Assembly: GCA_964529445.1 (NCBI GenBank)
Contig: CAZGWJ010000074.1
Location: 1-13,287 of the forward strand
Length of the DNA: 13,287 bases
DNA from: CAZGWJ01 sp964529445
GTDB lineage: Bacteria > Oederibacteriota > Muellerivitia > Muellerivitales > Muellerivitaceae
Reading direction: 5' to 3'
Positions 1 through 6,210 of the stretch are shown here, piece by piece (the stretch's first letter is position 1; each line of letters opens with the position of its first letter). Below the pieces are notes generated by a model. It did not search any database. It was not told the origin of the DNA and saw only the letters and a list, made by a program, of their open reading frames with translations. The translations under genes were made by a program, and so were the position numbers.

Positions 1-2
1 CG

Positions 3-1610
3 ACCGGCCTCTTGTTCCTCCTCTTCGCCCTCTTCCACGCGACCTTGCCCGAGACCTACATGGATTCGCTCGTGTACCACCTGGGTTTCCTGACCCATTG
101 GCTTTCCGCAGGCGGCTGGGCCGACATGCCCACGAACGGTTACAGCCACCTGCCCATGGCGGGCGAGATGCTCTTCCTCCCGGGCGTGCTTCTGGGTTCT
201 TCGGAGGTGTCGAAGTTCGTCCACGTTGGCTTCCTCGCGCTCCTAGCGATTTTCCTTTCGGGATGGGCGGACGAAGCGGGCGGAAAGGGCGCGGGAGCTT
301 GGGTTTTCGGATGGACCCTGACATTTCCCCTTCTTGGTCTGAACTCATGGACCACCCAGGTAGAAGGACTTCAATCGTTCTTTTTTGCCCTCTTCCTCTA
401 TACCCTTCAGCGTACCTTCCTCTTCCGGATCAACCCGGGGTGGGCCGTTGCCTGCGGATGGACTGGCGGAATGCTCTTCGCCGTCAAATACACCTCGGCA
501 GTCGGTCTATTATCGGGAGTCCTGGCGATCAAACTGCTGCTTTGGTTCTCACGGGACCGGGCAGTTGGCATCTGGGTGCGGACATCCCTCATCGTTGTCA
601 CGACAGGCCTCCTTTCCTCAGCGGCATGGCTGCTGCGAAACATCTCCGAGACCGGAAATCCGTTCGATCCCTTCCTGAAGGGTCTCTTCGGGATCACGAT
701 CGAACCGTTCTATGAAAAGGCTCTTCGATCCGTCGTCAGTTTCTACCCAAATGCCGAACAGACTCCCTTATGGCTATGGCCTTGGAAGTGGACGATGGAC
801 GCGCCCTCCCTCTTCAACCTTCCGGGCGTCCTCTTCCTCTTGTTTCTACCCCTCATTCTGACCTTACGCTGGAGGGATCGTTTCACGCGTTTCATCGGAA
901 TTACGACAATGCTTTACTTCGTCTTCGGAACCCTTTTATCCCCCATCAGTCGCTACCTCATCCCGGCTTTCCCCCTCCTGTTCCTCTTGATCGCCGCAGG
1001 ACACAAATACTGGCAACCAACCATCCATCCGCGATGGGTGCAGAGTCTTTCCGTGACAGGTGCGCTCTTCGGTTTCGCCTACCTGGGAGGAATAAGCGGG
1101 GTCTATTTCAGCGGCGGGGCATCCTGGAGAGGAGCGGAAACGCGCGAGGCCTACCTGGAGAGGGCCTGCGTCAACGGTCATTACCGCGTGGCTCGCTGGG
1201 CGGACCGCAACCTCCCCCCGGACGCGAAATTACTCCTGCTGGGGGAAGCCCGGGGCTACTACTTCCGGAGACGATACCTGGCCCGAATGAGCACGGACCC
1301 CCCCTTCTTCTTCCGAGCCTTCCGCGAGACGGGAGGCGGGGAAGCCTTTGCGCGAAGCCTGAAACGCTGGGGTATCGATTTCGTGGTGGTGGATGGCCGT
1401 CACGGGAGGGGTTCGGAACGGGAATTCTCGCCCCAGGACCGCCTCACCCCAGGGGAATGGGAACGACTCGCACTCACGATCCGGGAACAATGGGAGCCGG
1501 TCTACCTGGACGATGTCCAGGCGGTCTATCGGATCCGCACCACCCCCGGGCCGATGGCCCCTCCCGAAACCGCGGCGCCCCTGCTCGCGCTGGCGGTCTC
1601 CAACCCTTAG
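3..1610 (+). CDS. Glycosyltransferase family 39-like multi-span membrane protein, 5' truncated
   Basis: The frame is open from the window edge, so the true start lies upstream; the TTG at 12 is only the first start-like codon. The 530-residue visible part has about ten hydrophobic segments followed by a soluble C-terminal domain from about residue 370 (counting from the TTG). Seen motifs are PETYMDSLVYHL near the N-terminus (acidic first-loop region typical of GT-C enzymes), TGNPFDPF (about 215-222) and PISRYLIPAFPLLFLL (311-326), patterns I associate with GT39/ArnT-like proteins that transfer sugars from polyprenyl-phosphate donors. The tail contains LPPDAKLLLLGEARGYYF and an FVVVDGR strand, like the soluble domain of such proteins. 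Acceptor and sugar cannot be inferred. It converges on the deaminase gene with a 4-bp overlap. Family level is fairly secure; exact function is not. Confidence 0.7.
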   Translation, partial: TGLLFLLFALFHATLPETYMDSLVYHLGFLTHWLSAGGWADMPTNGYSHLPMAGEMLFLPGVLLGSSEVSKFVHVGFLALLAIFLSGWADEAGGKGAGAWVFGWTLTFPLLGLNSWTTQVEGLQSFFFALFLYTLQRTFLFRINPGWAVACGWTGGMLFAVKYTSAVGLLSGVLAIKLLLWFSRDRAVGIWVRTSLIVVTTGLLSSAAWLLRNISETGNPFDPFLKGLFGITIEPFYEKALRSVVSFYPNAEQTPLWLWPWKWTMDAPSLFNLPGVLFLLFLPLILTLRWRDRFTRFIGITTMLYFVFGTLLSPISRYLIPAFPLLFLLIAAGHKYWQPTIHPRWVQSLSVTGALFGFAYLGGISGVYFSGGASWRGAETREAYLERACVNGHYRVARWADRNLPPDAKLLLLGEARGYYFRRRYLARMSTDPPFFFRAFRETGGGEAFARSLKRWGIDFVVVDGRHGRGSEREFSPQDRLTPGEWERLALTIREQWEPVYLDDVQAVYRIRTTPGPMAPPETAAPLLALAVSNP

Positions 1611-2071
1611 TAGGGGATTCGGTCGGTCTTGCGGATCCATATTGCGAAGGGCACCCGGCACGCCTTTCGGTCCAGGGAACGCGCCCGGACCTGCTTCCGC
1701 TTCGCAGTCCCCCGGATGGCCTCATAGATGAAATGATCGTCGAACCCGATCCGTTCCGCGTCCCGACGGGTACAGCCCTGAAACAGCGTCCGAATCTTGG
1801 CCCAATGCAAGGCCGCGAAGCACATCGGACAGGGCTCACAGGTCGAATACACGGTGCAATCCGAAAGGTCGAAACGACCCAGCTTTCTCGCAGCAATCCT
1901 CAAGGCATTCATCTCGGCGTGGCAGGTCGGATCGTGCATCCGCAGGACCGTGTTGTGAGCCGCGGCGATCACGCGGCCTCTCCGGACAACGACCGCCCCG
2001 AAAGGCCCCCCGTCCCCCTCCCTCACCCCCCGGACCGCCTCACGGATCGCCCTTCTCATGTAGCGATTCAT
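1607..2071 (-). CDS. Guanine deaminase-like nucleoside/nucleobase deaminase (CMP/dCMP deaminase fold)
   Basis: A 154-residue zinc deaminase. The HAE motif is at residues 51-53 (H51 zinc ligand, E53 general acid/base) and PCPMC at 80-84 (C81 and C84 zinc ligands). The segment GFDDHFIYEAI and the C-terminal FAIWIRKTDRIPY resemble Bacillus GuaD (guanine to xanthine) more than tRNA deaminase TadA, so a free purine base is the likeliest substrate. The ATG at 2071 has an AAGG sequence about 10 bases upstream. It lies 19 bp downstream of queA and probably shares its transcript. The stop overlaps the convergent glycosyltransferase stop region (1607-1610). TadA-like or a 7-deazapurine-related substrate remains possible given the queuosine neighbour; the deaminase fold itself is secure. 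Confidence 0.88.
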   Translation of the reverse strand: MNRYMRRAIREAVRGVREGDGGPFGAVVVRRGRVIAAAHNTVLRMHDPTCHAEMNALRIAARKLGRFDLSDCTVYSTCEPCPMCFAALHWAKIRTLFQGCTRRDAERIGFDDHFIYEAIRGTAKRKQVRARSLDRKACRVPFAIWIRKTDRIPY

Positions 2072-2090
2072 CGAGCACCGCCTTGGATCA

Positions 2091-3122
2091 TCAGAGGATC
2101 AGCATCGCATCGCCGTAAGAGAAGAAGCGATAGCGTTGCCGGACCGCCTCGCGATACGCCGAAAGCACCCGCTCCCGGCCCGCGAAAGCGCTCACCAGCA
2201 TCAACAGCGTGGACCCGGGCTGGTGGAAATTGGTGAAAAGGGCGTCCACGACGCGGAACCGGTACCCGGGGCGTATGAAGAGGTCCGTGGTCCCGCTCTT
2301 GGACGAGAGTTCGCCTTCAGCCGCCGCCGACTCCAAGGCCCGAAGGGAGGTCGTCCCCACCGCCACCACGCGCCGCCCCGCCTCCTTCGCGCGGCGGACG
2401 GCGGTGACGGCCGCTCGGGACACTTCGTAGGCCTCCGAGTGCATCCGATGCCCCTCGATCTCCTCCGACGTCACGGGAAGGAAGGTCCCCAATCCCACGT
2501 GAAGCGTGACGGACACCCTTCGAACGCCCGCCTCGCCAATGTCCGCCAGCAGGGACTTCGTGAAATGAAGACCTGCGGTCGGCGCCGCCACCGAACCCTT
2601 TTCCATCGCGAAAACCGTCTGGTAGCGTTCCCGATCCGCCCTTTCGTCGGGTCGCCGGATATAAGGCGGCAGGGGCACATGGCCTGCCCTTTCGAGAAAA
2701 CGGTCGAAACCCCGGATCCGGGAGAAGTTCACCAGGTAATGCCCATCCCCCAGATTCGATACGACATCCGCCTGACCGGCCGGCCTGAAATGAAGCCGAA
2801 CCTCCCCCTTGACGCGTTTGCCGGGACAGATCAGAGCCTCCCAGACGGGACCCTTCCGGGAAGTCTCCCTCAGGAGGAAAACCTCCAGACGCGCACCCGC
2901 AGGCCCCTTGGTCGCGAGAAGACGCGCGCGGATGACCTTCGACCGGTTGACCGCCAGGACATCGCCCGGTAAAAGGTAGCGGGGCAATTCGCGGACCCGG
3001 GAATGCTCGACGCGTCCGGTCGAGCGGTCGAGAACGAGCATGCGGGAGGCATCCCGTTCGGGTAAGGGCCGCTGGGCCACGAGTTCGTCAGGCAGGTCGT
3101 AATGGAACAGGGATGTTTTCAC
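2091..3122 (-). CDS. queA: S-adenosylmethionine:tRNA ribosyltransferase-isomerase QueA
   Basis: QueA moves the ribosyl moiety of S-adenosylmethionine onto preQ1 at position 34 of tRNA, giving epoxyqueuosine, the penultimate step of queuosine synthesis. The 343-residue length fits the family. Diagnostic blocks run in order: GHVPLPPYI (147-155), APTAGLHFT (180-188), HVGLGTFLPV (208-217), VGTTSLRALES (255-265), NFHQPGSTLLMLVSAFAG (298-315) and FFSYGDAMLI (333-342). The start is GTG at 3122, preceded by TAAGG six bases upstream; no ATG fits better. One departure from what I recall of the family is NRSKVIRARL (59-68), where NDTRVIPARL is usual. The gene follows spoIID after a 98-bp gap holding inverted octamer repeats and precedes the deaminase by 19 bp. 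The tgt gene, often next to queA, is not in the window. Confidence 0.97.
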   Translation of the reverse strand: MKTSLFHYDLPDELVAQRPLPERDASRMLVLDRSTGRVEHSRVRELPRYLLPGDVLAVNRSKVIRARLLATKGPAGARLEVFLLRETSRKGPVWEALICPGKRVKGEVRLHFRPAGQADVVSNLGDGHYLVNFSRIRGFDRFLERAGHVPLPPYIRRPDERADRERYQTVFAMEKGSVAAPTAGLHFTKSLLADIGEAGVRRVSVTLHVGLGTFLPVTSEEIEGHRMHSEAYEVSRAAVTAVRRAKEAGRRVVAVGTTSLRALESAAAEGELSSKSGTTDLFIRPGYRFRVVDALFTNFHQPGSTLLMLVSAFAGRERVLSAYREAVRQRYRFFSYGDAMLIL

Positions 3123-3130
3123 GAAGCCTT

Positions 3131-3150
3131 ACCGCGGAGTCGCGAAGACC
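3131..3150. repeat. CGCGAAGR octamer cluster, arm 1
   Basis: The plus strand reads ACCGCGGAGTCGCGAAGACC. It matches the reverse complement of 3198-3217 at 17 of 20 bases. It sits 9 bp upstream of the queA start, in the likely queA leader. Confidence 0.7.
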
Positions 3151-3152
3151 AG

Positions 3153-3181
3153 GGAATATTCGCCATGCGATGCCAAGTCAA
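3153..3181 (-). promoter_or_regulatory. Weak candidate queA promoter between the octamer arms
   Basis: On the minus strand TTGACT (3176-3181) is followed 17 bp later by TATTCC (3153-3158). The -35 is good, but the -10 matches only three of six bases, so this may be chance. QueA could also be read from the DUF2905 promoter. Confidence 0.3.
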
Positions 3182-3197
3182 AAGGAGGCTTTCTTCG

Positions 3198-3217
3198 TGT
3201 CTTCGCGCCTTCGCGGT
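3198..3217. repeat. CGCGAAGR octamer cluster, arm 2 (inverted)
   Basis: The minus strand reads tandem octamers CGCGAAGG, CGCGAAGA and CACGAAGA immediately after the spoIID stop; the last unit extends left to about 3192. In RNA the two arms could pair around a 47-nt loop. Confidence 0.75.
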
Positions 3218-3220
3218 GGA

Positions 3221-4456
3221 TCATTTGAGTCGTTCCTTGATGACACCGGGATAATACTTCCGGAGGATCTCGAAGGCGTTGAACCCCGCCCGGGCCATGC
3301 CTTCGGCTCCCTCCTGGCAGAGACCGACCCCATGGCCCCAACCCCGGCCCCGGAAAACCACCCGGTCCGAGAGGATCTCCGCCTCGAAGCGGGCGCTTTT
3401 CACGAGATCGGGGCCCACAGCCATGCGGAATTGGCTGCCCCGCACGGCGATCCGCTTCCCGTCGGCGTCGAGAATGACAAGACGCCGGACGCGTCCCGAT
3501 GCGTCCCATTCCTCCACCTTTAAACCGGCCACGTCGGAGAGGTCCATACCCGAGGTCCGGAGTTTCCTGACGAGGTCGGGGATCAGCAACTCGGCCCTCC
3601 AATGATAATGAGCCCCCTTCGCGCAATATCCGCAAGCGACGCTCCGAAGGTAGGGCTGGTCCGAGGACCAGACGTCCGATGCGCGCGAGGTACGACCCCC
3701 GCAGTTCGAATGGAACATCGCCTGGATGGGCCTCGACCCGTGGGTCAGGATGATACCGTTCGTCTCTTTCACGGCCCTTTGAATGCCGCCCCCGATCTTC
3801 CCGGAACCCTCGTAGACCTGGTACAGGTTCGTGTTCTCCAGGTCCCAGGCGAGACCGGCGGCCCTCGCCTCGTCGCGTTTTCTCACGGCGAAGGTCCTGG
3901 CGGCGACGGCCTGGGCCTTCAGGGCCTCCAGGGGCCAATCCTTGGGAACCTCGCCCGATAGGACGCCCAACAGGTATTCCTCGAGGGGAACCTCGTTCAC
4001 CACCGTGATCGTGGACTGCCGGTCCACGCGAACCTCGAGTGCCCCGTGGTATGGTTTCCCGTCCACCCAGACCTCATCGTGACTCTTCAGGGGCGTCAAT
4101 CGCGCCGAATCCCCGCGGATCCGGTCGGCCGTCACGCGGACCTCGCGCACACCATCGCTTGCATCGGGCGTTCCGTTTTCCACGGGAAGTCCGGTCACGG
4201 TGTATTCCCGGGGAAACCGGATCTTCACGTCCGAGCGCCGAAGGGCGATGGCCACCCGCATGATGGGTGAGCGGGCCTCCAACTTCACCGGGGCCTGGTC
4301 GGGAGGACGTTTCAGGGGCGGGATGGATTGCCGTTGGGGTGCGGCGCACCCCGCGAGTACGAACATAAGAAGGACGCCGCAGAGGGTCTTCCACTGTGCC
4401 GCGCCGTTCCTTCGTCGTGCGATCGGGGTCTTGATACCCCTGGAAGGATAGGTCAT
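3221..4456 (-). CDS. SpoIID/LytB-domain lipoprotein (putative peptidoglycan lytic transglycosylase)
   Basis: The 411-residue protein starts at ATG 4456, whose first bases overlap the DUF2905 stop as ATGA; this fixes the start and rejects a longer frame reaching 4711. It has a basic N-terminus, a hydrophobic stretch and lipobox LAGC (34-37), so it is probably a lipoprotein anchored through C37. The SpoIID domain covers about 130-405: VPLEEYLLGVLSGEVP holds the likely catalytic Glu169, followed by LKAQAVAARTFA, SNCGGRTS, CGYC (275-278) and GWGHGVGLCQEGA (372-384), ending in KYYPGVIKE. SpoIID enzymes cleave denuded glycan strands; H249, C252, C275 and C278 are plausible zinc ligands. Context is housekeeping rather than sporulation, so a role in cell-wall remodelling or septation is inferred. 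Confidence 0.93.
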   Translation of the reverse strand: MTYPSRGIKTPIARRRNGAAQWKTLCGVLLMFVLAGCAAPQRQSIPPLKRPPDQAPVKLEARSPIMRVAIALRRSDVKIRFPREYTVTGLPVENGTPDASDGVREVRVTADRIRGDSARLTPLKSHDEVWVDGKPYHGALEVRVDRQSTITVVNEVPLEEYLLGVLSGEVPKDWPLEALKAQAVAARTFAVRKRDEARAAGLAWDLENTNLYQVYEGSGKIGGGIQRAVKETNGIILTHGSRPIQAMFHSNCGGRTSRASDVWSSDQPYLRSVACGYCAKGAHYHWRAELLIPDLVRKLRTSGMDLSDVAGLKVEEWDASGRVRRLVILDADGKRIAVRGSQFRMAVGPDLVKSARFEAEILSDRVVFRGRGWGHGVGLCQEGAEGMARAGFNAFEILRKYYPGVIKERLK

Positions 4457-4674
4457 CGTCGACCGACCCACCACAGGACGGCGGAGATCAACAGGGAGAG
4501 AAGGATGCAGGTCATCAGCGGGAAGTGGAGGGAGAAACCCTCCCGTTCGACATGGATATCCCCGGGTAGGCGCCCCAGCCAGGGGATCCGCGAGCCGAAC
4601 GCGAGGAAGACACCCAAAAGAAGGGTGAACACGCCGACGAGAATGAGGGCTTTGCCGATGATGCTGGAATCCAT
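4453..4674 (-). CDS. DUF2905 small membrane protein
   Basis: This is a 73-residue protein of unknown function. Two hydrophobic helices (about 6-26 and 52-70) flank the family signature IPWLGRLPGDI (30-40) and an HVEREGFSLHFP segment, which together identify DUF2905. An in-frame GTG at 4680 would add two residues; ATG 4674 is preferred because a sigma-70-like promoter ends 8 bases upstream and there is no ribosome-binding sequence, consistent with a leaderless message. Its TGA overlaps the spoIID start as ATGA, so the two are probably translationally coupled. As I recall it, DUF2905 genes often sit between ruvB and spoIID, so a link to envelope or cell-wall maintenance is plausible but untested. 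Confidence 0.88.
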   Translation of the reverse strand: MDSSIIGKALILVGVFTLLLGVFLAFGSRIPWLGRLPGDIHVEREGFSLHFPLMTCILLSLLISAVLWWVGRR

Positions 4675-4682
4675 GGCCACGC

Positions 4683-4711
4683 ATTATCCGGGATGACGGC
4701 CCCGCCGTCAA
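4683..4711 (-). promoter_or_regulatory. Sigma-70-like promoter for DUF2905-spoIID-queA group
   Basis: On the minus strand, TTGACG (4706-4711) and GATAAT (4683-4688) are separated by exactly 17 bp, matching five of six bases at each box. Initiation about seven or eight bases past the -10 would fall at about 4674-4676, at or within two bases of the DUF2905 ATG. Prediction from sequence only. Confidence 0.65.
4694..4710. promoter_or_regulatory. Operator-like inverted repeat over -35 and spacer
   Basis: A perfect 6-bp inverted repeat TGACGG-CCCCG-CCGTCA overlaps the -35 box and most of the promoter spacer ahead of DUF2905. It has no following T-run on either strand, so it is not a terminator. 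Its position suits a repressor-binding site. No regulator gene is present in the window, so the factor is unknown. Confidence 0.45.
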
Positions 4712-4723
4712 AACCCCAATGAT

Positions 4724-4752
4724 GTTGCGCCCGCAACCAGCCGGCGCGCGCC
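4724..4752. repeat. Two further perfect inverted repeats in the DUF4340-DUF2905 gap
   Basis: GTTGCG-CC-CGCAAC (4724-4737) and the palindrome GGCGCGCGCC (4743-4752) follow the DUF4340 stop. Read on the minus strand, the first stem is followed by a TTTT only after about ten bases, so it is at best a poor intrinsic terminator; protein binding or mRNA-end stabilisation are alternatives. Confidence 0.4.
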
Positions 4753-4761
4753 CCGGAATTC

Positions 4762-6126
4762 TCAGGGCCGGGGCGTCCCGGAAGCCGTGATACCCGTGAG
4801 AACATTCTCGATCTGGTTGGCCGCGTTCGGGAAGACGAGGAAGTGGCCCCTGCCCGCGGGGGTGGCCACGAGGATCTTGTCGTCGCGTCTTCTCCCGAAA
4901 CGGAATTCACGGATCTTCCCGTCCTTCAGGTTGACCACCGCGGCCTGGGGTGGATGGACCGTTCCGGCGTCGCCCGCCGAGATCCCCTCGACGAAAGCCT
5001 GGACACGGGTCGAAGCGAGGGCATCCACGATACGGGCGGCTTCGTCGTTGGCCTGGGAACGGCCGGGACACAGCCAGACACCGTCCGGATTTTTCTCGTA
5101 AACGAGCGATGCCCCGGGCTTCGAAACCTTCAAGCGGACCGCCTCGGGGGCATCGAAGCGCATGAGGTTTCGATCGCGGAAATCCGCCCATTTCTTGTCG
5201 GTGTCCTTGTCGAAATGGTCCACCACGCTCACGGCGAAGGGCTGGTCCTTGCGCCGCAGGTAGATCTGCCCCTTGTCCTTGATCTTCTCCCCCAGGACCA
5301 GTGTGACCGAAGGCCGTTTCTCGGATGGCCAGATCTCGATCATTCCCCGGTTCCGTTCCCCCAGTCCCAGCCGGGACAGGTCGGGGCGGTCCAGGAACTC
5401 CTGGACTCGAATGCCGTTCACGATGTTGAGGAGCTGTCTCGTCTCGTCCTCGTCGGCCGTTTCCCACGTACCCGCGGGCGTCCTTACGTGCCAGACCTCG
5501 TCCTTCTTCTCGAGTTCCACCCGTTCGCGGCCCGGCCGGGACAGGACGACGCGTCTCGCCTCCGCATAACCCGTGGCGTAGACCACCCTGTTGCGGAGTT
5601 CGTTGACCTTCTTCAGGAGGGCCATGTGGGTCGCGACACCGATCATGTAGACCGTGGTCCGGTTGTGCGGCTTGACGTAGACGGATTGCCCGTTGATGGT
5701 CTTGGCGCCGATCAAAAGGGTGATGGACTTGCCGTCGGCCATCAGGCAGGCCACCGAGGCCGAGGGTTCGGAAAGGCCGAATTCCGCTAGGTCCCGCGGG
5801 GATTCGATCTCCTCCTCCACGCCCGGATCGGCCAGGCTGGTGAGGATGTTGCGGACCGTGTTGTTGTCGGCTTCGTAGGGACCCGGCTCACGGATCTCCC
5901 AATCGCCCTTCGCGTTCTTTCCGAGGGTGACGGGAACCCGGTCGGCCTTTTTCTCGGCGCCGGGATGGCTGAGGACGATGGTGCGGACATCGTCGGCCAC
6001 GAGGTCGTAGATGCGCGTCTTCTTCTGGGCGGGATCCTCGATCGGCTTTCGTTCGAAGAACCAGATATAGGCCCCCAGCGCGACGGCCACCAGGAGGTAA
6101 AGGATGGCACTACGGAAGGGTTTCAT
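4762..6126 (-). CDS. DUF4340-domain membrane-anchored protein
   Basis: The 454-residue protein has one N-terminal membrane span (about 7-24, SAILYLLVAVALGAYIWFF) and a large domain expected outside the cytoplasm. Three similar units are visible, starting at about 49 (TIVLSHPG), 192 (RVVLSRPG) and 331 (RLKVSKPG). Each unit continues with a tryptophan-containing strand, a helix, a V(Q/E)xF-like segment and a strand ending in a readout such as ITLLIG or VTLVLG. This fits DUF4340, which is commonly found beside GldG-type ABC genes. The ATG at 6126 has GGAG six bases upstream. The gene is last in the ABC unit, 84 bp after the GldG gene. Function is unknown; a structural or substrate-contacting role for the transporter is inferred. 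No catalytic motif was recognised. Confidence 0.85.
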   Translation of the reverse strand: MKPFRSAILYLLVAVALGAYIWFFERKPIEDPAQKKTRIYDLVADDVRTIVLSHPGAEKKADRVPVTLGKNAKGDWEIREPGPYEADNNTVRNILTSLADPGVEEEIESPRDLAEFGLSEPSASVACLMADGKSITLLIGAKTINGQSVYVKPHNRTTVYMIGVATHMALLKKVNELRNRVVYATGYAEARRVVLSRPGRERVELEKKDEVWHVRTPAGTWETADEDETRQLLNIVNGIRVQEFLDRPDLSRLGLGERNRGMIEIWPSEKRPSVTLVLGEKIKDKGQIYLRRKDQPFAVSVVDHFDKDTDKKWADFRDRNLMRFDAPEAVRLKVSKPGASLVYEKNPDGVWLCPGRSQANDEAARIVDALASTRVQAFVEGISAGDAGTVHPPQAAVVNLKDGKIREFRFGRRRDDKILVATPAGRGHFLVFPNAANQIENVLTGITASGTPRP

Positions 6127-6150
6127 GAGGCTCTCCCTGGATCGATCGGC

Positions 6151-6198
6151 GACCTGGATTCCAGGTCATTCCTGCAGTCTCCGCGGCATCCCGCCGCG
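6151..6198 (-). other. Two tandem RNA hairpins between GldG and DUF4340 genes
   Basis: The gap holds two perfect stems: GACCTGG-ATT-CCAGGTC (6151-6167) and CGCGGC-ATCCC-GCCGCG (6182-6198). Neither is followed by a T-run on the minus strand. They could tune relative mRNA stability or partly attenuate DUF4340 expression; nothing indicates a full terminator. Confidence 0.45.
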
Positions 6199-6210
6199 CC
6201 GGCCCACCCG

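Noticed and set aside
1607..2071. Assignment of the deaminase as TadA
   Set aside because: GFDDHFIYEAI and the aromatic C-terminus fit guanine deaminase better; TadA remains a minor alternative.
770..2236. Long plus-strand open frame (488 codons) across the glycosyltransferase tail, the deaminase gene and the queA end
   Set aside because: It is out of frame with or antisense to recognisable genes, rich in Pro/Arg/Gly and matches no family; high GC content keeps such frames open.
3129..3938. Minus-strand frame overlapping the spoIID 3' half
   Set aside because: It lies in another frame of an unambiguous SpoIID domain; composition is Arg/Gly/Pro-rich without any motif.
4457..4711. 85-residue N-terminal extension of SpoIID
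   Set aside because: It would overlap all of DUF2905 in another frame and bury the lipoprotein signal; the ATGA overlap supports ATG 4456.
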